Source of the DNA: Hymenoscyphus infarciens
Taxonomy: Eukaryota; Ascomycota; Leotiomycetes; Helotiales; Helotiaceae
DNA length: 64,000 nt
NCBI GenBank assembly: GCA_001414345.1
Contig: LLCB01000187.1
Coordinates: 52,572-116,571, forward strand
Reading direction: 5' to 3'
Each line of letters begins with the position of its first letter. Position 1 is the stretch's first letter. The position numbers and the translations under genes are program-made. Below, piece by piece: positions 46,721 through 56,517 of this stretch. The notes beneath the pieces are model-generated. The model was not told the DNA's origin and ran no database searches. It saw nothing but the letters and a program-made list of their open reading frames with translations.

Positions 46721-48543
46721 TAAAAATATTCCTATACTTTTCACCGACATTTCAAGTATATCTATAGCGTAACACTTCCGCTTTCGAGAATTTGAGTTTC
46801 TAGCGTAATCTAACTAAGATATTTAAAGTTTATACTTCAGCCTATCTAAAGCGTTATATATATAGCTCTTCTCGCTTAATTTTTATCTTAGATTAGTTAT
46901 AAATAGCACTTCTAAGCGCCGAGCGAGCTATAGGTCTTATCTCTTCTAACCTAACTATATAAGATATTAGTATCTATTAGAAGAAGCTATTACCTTATAT
47001 ATATTATTAGAGAACGTCTAATTTCATATAAATCTCCTAGATTAGTAAGAATCTCTCTGCTAATCTAGTAGCTAAATACTTCTTAGGTTTCGAATAACTA
47101 AACTCTTAGCAAAGAACTAGCTTTTCGAAGATCTTAATTTCATAAATAAGCTAACTATGAATAGTCTTATATCTTCTCAAAAGAGTAGTAGAAGCTTTTG
47201 AACGCTCGCTAGTTTCTTTTTCTTCGTTCTCTAAGTTTTAGTTAGTTAATAGAAAAATTCGTATATAATATTAATAAAGAGAAGTATACGTACGTCGAGA
47301 CCTAAGTATCTAATAAAATAAAAAGACGTCAGAGAAGAACCAGCTATCCTCTTCTAAGCCCGCTCTCAAAATTCGATATTCTACTAACTACGATAATTCG
47401 TGTCTCTTTCTAAACGCCTAGAAAACATCTAGCAACGAATTCAACACCTTTGGATAAATTTGAGTTAAAAGCTATTATATTAGCTTACGGTCGTATAGGA
47501 TGAAAATTAATCGTACGTTCAAAGTATTATAAAAAAGCCAAGTTTAAGTCTATTAAAGAGAAGTAGCTTAGTATAAAACGCGTACTATTAGCTTATATAC
47601 TAGTATTTTTTCCTTATATCTACTATACTAAGAGCCACATCTATTACCTAAGCACGCTTAAAGTGTCTAGTCTGAAAAAATGAGTATATTTATAAAAAAT
47701 CTCTAGTCTAAGTCTAAGCTTGAATTATAGTTTTCCTTTATACTTTAAGAAATACTACTAAATATATCTTAACGTATATAATATAAACACTTTCAACGCT
47801 TAAGAGTAAGGTAAACTAACCTCTTACGCAACTATTTATATTCATATTATATTTTTATAATAAGTAGTTATTAAGTTATCGTAATACGATTTTAGTAAGA
47901 CTACTACTTTATTTGTCTACTACGAGACTATCTATAATAACAAATTCAACTACCTGAACTATTTTCATATATAAGTAAATAAAAACTAGAGGTACCTTTT
48001 CGAGAATATCTATAACTTAAAGAATATTCATCTCAACGCTACTAAATTTTAGCTATTAACTCTATAAAATTTGACGATCGTCTCTCTGAAATTTAGAGAT
48101 CACTCCCCTGGAATTTAGTAAACACTCTCTAATTTTTCAACACTTATAAGATACGAAAAACAATATATTACTTATGTCTAAGTTTTTGAATCCGATTGCA
48201 AGTATAAGTATGTCTTATATACTCTTGAAGACAACTCTTAGATATTTCGCAGAATTCAGAATTAAACTTAATTCTTTAAGATAGCTGAGTTATTAACTAT
48301 CGCTTTTACAAGCTAAGAACTACCTAGAGAACTTCAGAAGTATAGCCTCGTACCACCTACTATGCAGATGAAAATTCTTAGCGAGCGTCTATTATAAAAG
48401 GCACTCCGCTAGGCGCTAGCGTAGAGCTATGCTCCTAATATCTTTCACGACGACAGCGAACTACTCTCTCTTCTAAAACAAATCCACTATCAAGTTATAG
48501 TTACTATAACAGAGCATTTAGACGCATTTCTAAGCAAGTAGTA
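46721..48543. other. partly RIPed sequence between TIR copy 1 and the NACHT pseudogene
   Basis: CA and TG return gradually along this stretch, which is less AT-rich than block 1. It probably holds a decayed gene or the upstream region of the NACHT gene, but stops occur in all frames and I cannot identify a product. Immediate upstream sequence (48100-48543) would contain the NACHT promoter. Confidence 0.45.
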
Positions 48544-48961
48544 ATGTCGGGTCTAGAAGCAGTCGCGATTCTTAGACTAGCTTATAATGTTATACAAGTT
48601 ATTAGCTTTAGTCACAAAGCTATTTCAACCTAGAGGCGGATATATAATAGTTCGAATAACGATAGCCTAGCGAGCACTACGAGTAGTCTAAACGATTCTT
48701 CGTCTTCACTTCAAAATTCCTTAGTAGAGCTTCAGCTAGCAACAGCAGATAAGAGTTCCCTTATTAAATTGGCTAGAAAGTGCTCGGAAGCATCGGAGAG
48801 AGTTCAGGCTATAGTAGAGAAGTACAAGGTTATAAGTAAGATAGGCAAGAGATTTAGATCTATATTATTAACAGTGAAGAAAACTTAGAATAAGAGAAAG
48901 ATAGACAAGGTTAAAAGCGATTTAAATAGTTATAAGAATACGCTAGAAACTCGAATTTTAG

Positions 48962-49477
48962 TATAGTAAGTTACGAGTTAAGCTTGAATTTGCCTACTTT
49001 TTTTATAATCTAAGCTTTTTTTTTTTTAAAGCTTTCTTCTTTTCTTTAAAAGACAGAAAATCAAAGTACTCTAAAAGAGACGAGGCCTAGCTAGAAAGAA
49101 GCGCTATATCTAATTCTCTCTCTTCTATATTACTTATTAAATTAAAGTAAGTATAATAAAAGTAAACTAAAAAATAGATAATTCTTAAAAAAGCCTCTTT
49201 TTTTAAAAATTTTTCACTACCTCTATAAGCTCTTATTACTACCTTAATAAGGCCTTCTAAAAAGTAGAATATAAATATAAACTTCTATTTTATATATAAA
49301 AAGTTTATAGAGTAATAGAGAACATATAGAGCTCTCGTTTCCTATTATCTAGAGTATACTAATATATATTATTATTAAGTAAAGAGCAAAATAAGATAGT
49401 AGAGAGAGAGATTTTTTCAAAAACGCTTAGATTATAAAAAAACGTTAAAATTTAAGCTTAATTCGCAACTGACTATA
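48962..49477. mobile_element. TIR transposon remnant, copy 2, inserted in the NACHT exon
   Basis: About 512 bp element plus TA duplication (48962-48963 and 49476-49477). The left end GTAAGTTACGAGTTAAGCTT and the right end AAGCTTAATTCGCAACTGAC are inverted copies. It repeats 46237..46720 in direct orientation. Taking out the element and one TA leaves the host codons continuous up to a GTAAGT splice donor at 49486, so the insertion site can be placed to the base. Confidence 0.85.
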
Positions 49478-52400
49478 CGACTCTAGTAAGTTTCCGTGTT
49501 TCAGTGTTTCAGTGTTTCAAGTTCTAAACAAGCTTACTAGAATAATTATATTATCGAATATTAGAAGAAAATAGCCGTTTTACGAAGAATTTAAGAGAAT
49601 TAGAGTGTAATAGCTACTAATTCTCCCAAAATATCCACAAAATAGCTTAAGATCTTCTCGCTTCTATTTCCTACTCATTACTAAAAGATAGTAGTTCACT
49701 AGTCAATAATAAAGGTAGGAAGGCGTTCTAAAGTCTCTAGGTTAATACTTTATATTATCCGAAAGCTATAGAACAATGAAACCTATCTGCCTCTAATTTT
49801 ATTATCTATCGCAAGCTATTCTCAGCCTCCCCCCTGAAATGATCTCGCTAATATAACGAAGCACCAAGTAAGATGCCCTTTCGTTACAGAACGAAGACAG
49901 ATTCCAAAGGCTCGATCAGTCTCTTCAAGGATTTATCCATCAATACGGTCTTGGTTATATCAAGATTGAAGAGCTCATCAATTCGAATACAGAGGCACTG
50001 CAAAGCACAGTAGTACAACAACGCGAGATTGCTAATGGCTATATAATATACCAATATAAGAATACGAACTAACTAGTACGTGATGAGAACGACAAGACGA
50101 GGCAAGAGATTTCGAAGTCAACAGCAGTACAACTTGATCAAAAGCAGAGGGAGAAGCTCTTTACAAGTTTGAACTTCAGCGGTCGGAATGAGCGCTTAAA
50201 TAAGCTCAGAGAAGCATATTACGAATCTTTCCAGTGGCTATTTGAATCGCCAGGCACTAAAGTAGCATCCAAAAGCTTAGGAGTTGACACTACGAAGAGT
50301 GTTATAGGTCTGAGGAGCGATGACAAAAATCTCTATGATCAAGGCGACGATGACTAGGTTCTGGAACACATTATATACGAAACCAAGAAGAGAACTTAGG
50401 CCAGCTTCAGCAGGTGGCTAGCATCCGATGACCAAATTTATTAGGTATGTGGCAAAGCTGAGGCTAGCAAAAGCACTCTCATGGGATTTCTTCACTTAAA
50501 TCCAAAAACTCAAAGTACGCTTGATAAGGAAGGCGACAGAAAGACTGTCTTACTTTAGCACTTTTTTTACCTTATGAGAAATTCGATACAGCACAGTATC
50601 AAAGGCCTTCTCTGCAACCTCCTTCACCAGCTTCTAGACGACAATGGGAATGAATTAATAGCCTATCTACTGGATTTCCTTCCAGCAGCGAACAAAAAGC
50701 TCTCGGTGACAGATTGGTCTGAACAAGAGCTTCGTACATCATTCTTTAGCGTCATACAGTACGTTTTGAATACTCGACGGTTTTATATCTTCCTTAATGG
50801 GCTAGATGAGATACATCGCGAAGACGGAGCTGATAAATTGTTAAAACTTGTTCACGATATCCGCTCACTTTCCCCTCAAAAGATAAAACTGTGCATCTCA
50901 AGTCGAGAAGAGGCGTCGTTCAAGATGGAGTTAACATCGTATCCCTTACTCCGTTTGCAGGATCTCACTACCCCTAACATATACCAATACGCTTTTGATA
51001 ATTTCAAAAACTCCTAGGAGTTTTCTTCTAAAATCACGCAGAGTCGAGAGAACTGGTCACTTAAGAGGCAGACATGGTTTTATCCGAGTTCAAGCCAACT
51101 TCTCGCCTAGACACTAGTTAAAAGATCTGAAGGTGTCTTTCTCTAGGCCTATCTAGCTATTAAAAGTCTAAAAAGAGCAATCTATCACCAGGATAGTGCT
51201 ATAACTATTCAAAAGCGACTCGAATCCATGCCTAGCGACTTGAAGGGGCTGTATACTTCAATGTGGAATCGCCTCAATGATGATGAGAAGCTTTATAAAG
51301 CAGATGCTGCGCTTTATTTCAACCTTGTTATTGAATATTCAAATCAAAAACTTGCCACCTCGTACGTAATTGGGCACGAAGAAGAAAATTTCTCAGAGCC
51401 TACTCTTGGTCACATTTCTTTGGCCCGGGAGGTCCTTGATAAATTCGAGAAAGATGGAAAAATATTCACTACCCCCTTGGAATCAATAGGCCATACATGT
51501 AAGACACACTACTACGGAATCCAGACTCGTTGTGCTGGATTGCTGGAATTCTCACCAGGACCATACATTGATATGCCCAAGCCGGGACAAGAATTTCTGT
51601 ACTCTGACATGGAAGTCAACTTCATCCATCGTACCGCTAGAGAGTTCCTTCTTGAAACACCCGAGGGAAAGCGTATTCTCAACGAGGAGAAGATTTCTGG
51701 GGACCTGTGCTTAGCCTCTATCATACATGCCTGGCTCCTTCGAAGTTGGACTTTTCTTTTCCCGAAGTATATTGGCAACCAAAAGATCTGCTCTCTCCAA
51801 TCACGCCTTGAATGGGGATATTACCTACCCCTCTGTTATTCACGACTCTCGAGTGCAACAAAGATTAGATTGGTGGAAGGCTGGCATTCAATTTTGCATG
51901 AGATGCCAAAATCCTGGAGACGCGACGTCCTGGGTGAGACCGCCACGTATCTTCTAAAAGATTTCGTTTCCATATCTTTTCGTCAACCGAACATATATAC
52001 AGAGGAGTATAAGACATTTATCTTGAACCGTGCTGCCTATTCTCCGTTCATCATCCAAAAATCTAAGGCGATGTTACCGGACTGGCTCGATATAATTGAC
52101 TTCCTTTTGTCACTGGGTTGTGAATCCCTAGCTATTTCCAAGTGGCATTTATCATCCAAGAACTACGCATTCTTGATCCACCACGACCCCTTTGTTATGT
52201 TTCTCCGGTTGTTGTTTCAATACCGTTCCGGGGAAGTTGAACTCAGCGAAAATATTGATGTTAGGATTTTACATACTTTACAAAACTTCATCGAGCATAA
52301 AGCAGATTTAAGTCAAGAAATCTATTGTTTCTTTCAACGAGGGGCAATTATTGACGCTTGGGGTGGGGTACTGGAGAGAGTTAGCGAAGATTGGTGGTCT

Positions 52401-52911
52401 GCGCACAGCAAATTAGGAAATGTTCTTCTCCTAAAGGTTTCCGTATGTGAGCTATTACGTCGCTTAGCACCATATTCACGAGACACGGACCTTGGAGACC
52501 AGCTCGCCAGAATGATATCCGCATGGAACCTTCAAAGCCCCAAGATAGTTGTAGTAGGCTATGGGAATACTAAGACTTGGTCAAAAAGTGCAAGGCGTGT
52601 TGACGAAACTCGAGCAGCGCCTTTTAGAAATTATTATGAGAACAAAGCCGTGCGTAAACAGTTATGGGGGAAAGCTTGAAGAAGAAATACAGAGAGAGAT
52701 TGATGAGGTGATTGAATGTTACGACTTTCAGGGTGTGGAGCCAGTGGATCTGACTGAATACTTGCTATTTGAGGAAGGTTTACTAAAAAAGAATCCCTTA
52801 AATCTTGATTGGTGGCTTGAGAGAGAGGCTGATGAAGAGAATTGGAGGGAAATGCGCGAGGCGAGAAGAGTTGTACCTACGAGGCTTTTAAGTGACGTGG
52901 TGTCCGATGAT

Positions 52912-52944
52912 TTCGATGATTTCGATGATTTCGATGATTTCAGT
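52912..52944 (+). repeat. GATGATTTC tandem repeat in NACHT 3' end
   Basis: Four 9-bp units encode an Asp-Asp-Phe repeat in the C-terminal frame (52561..52977 frame). A slippage-prone tract. Confidence 0.85.
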
Positions 52945-52977
52945 GAAGCTTTTACTTTATTGTGGGGTTGCGACTAG

Positions 52978-53313
52978 AGAGACGGGTTTCCTTGGGCTCA
53001 CTACTTCAATTGAATATTTTGCGAGACTAGCTCAAACAACTATTTTTCATCTTCCTTGAGAGAACCGGGGGGCATATGTTTTCAACAATCATTTGTAAAC
53101 GATAGAGGAAGATTCAGTTCGCAGAAACAGCCCCGAGAGCAGCTGTTTATCTCTTCTCCCCTTTAATACAAATTTAAAGATTTTTCAATAGAAGCTTGTA
53201 TGTGTTCGATCGAAATTTGTATTAGAAGGAAAAAAGGGGATATGAATAGAGACAAATGTAAAACACAGCATAAGATACATGAAACTCAAAACCAAAAAAG
53301 TTCAGACAGATAT
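52978..53313. other. convergent intergenic region between NACHT and HET genes
   Basis: 336 bp shared by the two 3' ends; AT-rich but with normal CA/TG, so not RIPed. A short partial inverted match (TACAAATTT near 53168 and AAATTTGTA near 53214) brackets the middle. Confidence 0.5.
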
Positions 53314-55376
53314 CTACTCCAACAAAAGCTCAGCCACCTTTTCGTCGCCAATTGAGAATTCCCTATTAACCACCAATAACCCAGCCCTCCTAAAAATATC
53401 CGATTGCCCATCTATCTTCTTTAGAACCAATACATATTCATACGCTTCAACATCAACATTTTCCACCCCAGAACAATCTTCACTTCCGACAAGTAATAAT
53501 ACAAGCTGTAGGTTTTCCAACTCCTCGATACGTGTATCGGGTGTGAAATTATCATCGAGATAGAGAAGTCTCTGATTTCCTTTAATTTCAAAGATAATTT
53601 TTCTTCGAGAGGTGTCGTCTTCGCATGTGATTTTCGCCATGGCACAAGGCCCCTCGAGGTGTACCAATCCCTTTTCCAGCCAGCTGTATGGATTGCTACT
53701 TCCAGATTTCAAATACAAGTTCAGAAGCCTAAATGCCGGATGCTGAATAAACCCATATCTAAGGATATGACCGTAAGAAATCCTATTCCCACTCGTAACA
53801 TAAGGAGAAGCCCACGACCACGATGGTGCCTCCTCCCAGTGTCCTTCTGATATCTTAACCTCATTCACATACACAGTCTCGAACAGAAGACCTCGCGCCA
53901 AATCAAGCTCCCATATCCCAGCAACATAACGTCCCAATGTCTCCTTCTTGAAAAACTCACACGCGAGACCGGAAAGCGCGGGCAACCGATCAGATTCCTG
54001 TGTCAGATTCAGAGCACAAAATTCAGAGACGAGATCTAACCACATATACCCCAATCTTTGGGCAGATTCGTTTCTATGCAGTTCACCGGTCATAAAGTTC
54101 TTGAGCCAGCCTTGCATGCCGAGCGACGAGTAACTGTGGTTCTTGGAGAGAAAGGAGCATTCGCATTGCACGGCGGACTTGCATTCCCAGATTAGTTCCT
54201 CGGCGTGGAAGTGGAGGGTTCGAGGGGGGGGGAGACGTTCTTGGAAGGGCCAGGCGCGGGTGAGTAATGGGGCGTCGAGGACGTGGGAGGAGGCGTTTTC
54301 CATGTTTTTGAATCTGTCGTGTGCGAGATGAATATTGGGTCTTATGAAGATATTTTTGCCGGCTGTCTCTTCCTCCGAGCTGGTTACTTGACAGGATGTG
54401 ATGGGTATTTTGACATGTTCCTGATTCTTCATGCTTGTCCATCTATCGTGGAATAGCCCCGCACGACTGTCTGAGGCCGCGGTGGCGGCGATGGTGAGAT
54501 GAGAATTTGAGTATATCTGAGCCATGTTGGCGGATTTCCCAATCTTTCAGGTCGTCTTGGATAATACAAAGTGCATCGATCCACAGATATGGAATGCCTA
54601 ATTCCCTTGTAATCTTGATCGCGTCCTGAAATGTTTTTGGGAGTTGTTGCCACGGGATCGCTTCAGTCCAGGATCGGAAGGAAGACTTTGTCGTTTTGAT
54701 CATGTCCGAGGCGTCACCCCAGCAGTAGCTGAGGGCAACGTATTGCGCTTTCGCTCCTTGACCAAGTACTAGTTTGATATCCTCATAATTGTCATGGGCT
54801 CCAACGAATAGAACGCGAGCTGGGAGGACCGAGATCTCAGAACTCATGCAATGCGGATGCTTGGAATTACAATTCTCGATCCAGGACGTTGCTTTTTCAA
54901 CGACTCGGGATGTAACAAGCTTGGTAGGTATATCGACAGACTTTTCAATTGCTGGCCAGATGCAAGAATCTTCCGAATGTTAGACACCAAAACACAATTT
55001 CGAAAGATACCAACATACCAGCAGTAGAAAAAAGGTCAACGAACAAAGTAGAGAAACCACCATCTTGCAGAGAAAAGCACAAATTAAGTGACACAGTAGA
55101 ATGCTCCTGCAGAATAATTCCCACACGTCGAATATTCAAGTCGTTGTAAACAGTTCCCAGTTCCGAAGGAAGAGAGTTACAGAACTTAGAAATACTCTTC
55201 AAAATCACAGAACAGGACATACATCCTTGACGTGCAGCGGATCCCAACTCTTCAGATGTGGCTGTTGCAAGTCCTATATGGCACACCGAACGATCAAGAT
55301 TATGGCATACACCACAAATAGGCATAGAAAGACAATTCGCAGACTCCTGAGGCCCGTTCAATCCCAAAGTTGACAT
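53314..55376 (-). pseudogene. HET-domain (heterokaryon incompatibility) protein gene with a frameshift
   Basis: HET-domain proteins trigger incompatibility cell death when nonself is detected. Minus-strand exons 55376..55019 and 54969..53314; the 49-nt intron has a GTATGT donor and CTAAC branch site, and the phase fits. Start MSTLGLNGPQESANCLSMPI, with a Cys-rich N-terminus (CGVCHNLDRSVCHIG, CMSCSVIL) like many HET proteins. The HET core is clear: YVALSYCWG at about residues 196-204, LPKTFQDAI, and YLWIDALCIIQD at about 247-258. At 54536-54540, just after KDWE, the frame must change by one base to reach KSANMAQIYSNSHLTIAATA, the conserved continuation. The rest (to stop at 53314) is open for about 400 residues. 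The break could be real or a sequencing or assembly error in GGGAAA; there is no intron that would explain it. No RIP-type stops. Convergent with the NACHT gene. Confidence 0.75.
54970..55018 (-). other. intron of the HET gene
   Basis: 49 nt, GTATGT donor, TCTAAC branch site and GGAAG acceptor on the minus strand, phase 1. Splicing reads through from FSTA to DSCIWPAIEKS and on to the SWIENCNSKHPHC segment typical before the HET core. Confidence 0.78.
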
Positions 55377-55699
55377 TTCGGTGTCGCATGGTTGGAATTA
55401 CGATTCATTCGCGTGGATAGCCTGGCAGCTTTGGTAAATAAATCAGAAAAGAATGTGGAAGTTTTAATTGATCAGTATATAAGTCTATCAAGAGAGTCTC
55501 GCAGTTGTAGGCAGTGAGGCAGTACAAGTAGAGAATGACGCGGTTGCGAACCAGGCATTGACAAAAAGCAAAAAAAGGACCACGTGAACCCTTTATCGCT
55601 TACCTAAAAATAATTACCTATTAAGTCGGCATTTGTAATTCTAAGGCACTTTTAGAGTCATTTACTCAGTGCCGTTTTAGTGGGGGTATGGAAAGTTCC
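55377..55699 (-). promoter_or_regulatory. upstream region of the HET gene
   Basis: About 320 bp of ordinary composition between the HET start codon and the next RIPed block. It should contain the promoter and leader; no element could be fixed. Confidence 0.4.
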
Positions 55700-55916
55700 A
55701 GGGTGGACCCCCTGTTCTATAGAATGCTCGTATAGACTACTTATTTTCCAGCGCTAGCGCTCTATAAATAAAGTCTCACTACTTACTCTTACTACTTCAA
55801 GCACCTTACTCACTTACGCTACTACTCTCTACTACTCTCGCTACTATACTATCTTTCTACTCTCTCTATTTACGTAATTTTAAGTATAAAATCTATATGA
55901 TTTATACTAAACTACT

Positions 55917-56108
55917 TTAAATCTACCTTTTATCGCTTTTCGTCATATATACGTATTTGAGACTATTTTGAGAATTTCTATATTTGCTAACTAGCTTCTA
56001 GTATCTTACTCTACACTCTCTTATATACTATCTTTTTAGGCTAATTAGAAGACTCTCTAAATATCTTACTAATATAAGAGTGAAAAGAGTGAGTACTATT
56101 AGCTATCG
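55917..56108. repeat. direct repeat X, first copy (about 190 bp)
   Basis: Matches about 56333..56517 (CTTTTCGTCATATATACGTA / CTTTTCGTTATATATACGTA, CTTCTAGTATCTTACTCTAC, TACTATCTTTTTA). The two copies bracket the left LTR-like repeat. Confidence 0.7.
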
Positions 56109-56182
56109 CACTTATTTAAGAGGCTAAAAAAGTACTAACTAATCCTGGCGAGCGTATTACAAAGAGATACGAGAGTAAGGTT

Positions 56183-56345
56183 AAAAAAGAGCTTAATACT
56201 AAATAAGACGTCAAAAGCGATAGGAAGTGTTATTAGTAGAATAGAGGTTACTTGATATAAGAGAAGATATATATATATATGCCTTCTTCTTACTTAATAA
56301 GCTAATTCCTTAATTTACTATAAACCCTTTCTATTTATTACTTTT
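56183..56345. repeat. LTR-like direct repeat, left copy (about 160 bp)
   Basis: Matches 61192..61355: AAGAGCTTAATACTAAATAA, AGTGTTATTAGTAGAATAGA, CTTCTTACTTAATAAGCT and ACTATAAACCCTTTCT, in the same order and orientation. Confidence 0.78.
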
Positions 56346-56517
56346 CGTTATATATACGTATTTAAGGCTATTTTAAGAATTTCTATATTTACTAGCTAGC
56401 TTCTAGTATCTTACTCTACACTCTCTTATATACTATCTTTTTAAGCTAATTAGGAGGCTCTCTAAGTATCTTACTAATATAAGAGTAAAAAGAGTAAGTA
56501 CTATCAGCTATCTTAAG
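56333..56517. repeat. direct repeat X, second copy
   Basis: Partner of 55917..56108; begins right after the left LTR-like repeat. Confidence 0.68.

Larger units (their letters stand above)
48544..52977 (+). pseudogene. NACHT-type (NLR-like) protein gene, disrupted by transposon, nonsense changes and a frameshift
   Basis: Fungal NLR-like nonself-recognition family: conserved N-terminal segment (MSGLEAVAIL, VIQVISFSHKAI at 48544), a NACHT NTPase region and a long C-terminal domain. The pre-NACHT segment LNFSGRNERLNKLREAYYESFQWLFE lies at about 50172-50249. The Walker A region is at about 50448-50480 (VCGKAEASKSTLMGFL) with Gly residues of the loop lost. A Walker B-like IFLNGLDEI is near 50790. 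Damage: a 0.5-kb TIR element in exon 1 (48962..49477); in-frame stops at 48631, 48886, 50070, 50355, 50397, 50442, 50556, 51015, 51108 and 51144, several where Trp (TGG to TAG) is expected from the family; and a likely one-base gain in the GGGGG run at 52666-52670 that moves the last 100 codons into another frame. From 51144 to 52679 the frame is clean (51228..52679). Probably not functional as full-length NLR. Confidence 0.82.

Noticed and set aside
54500..54560. An intron to explain the HET frame change
   Set aside because: The only GT..AG span there is about 51 nt, keeps the frame unchanged and would delete the conserved CIIQDD motif.
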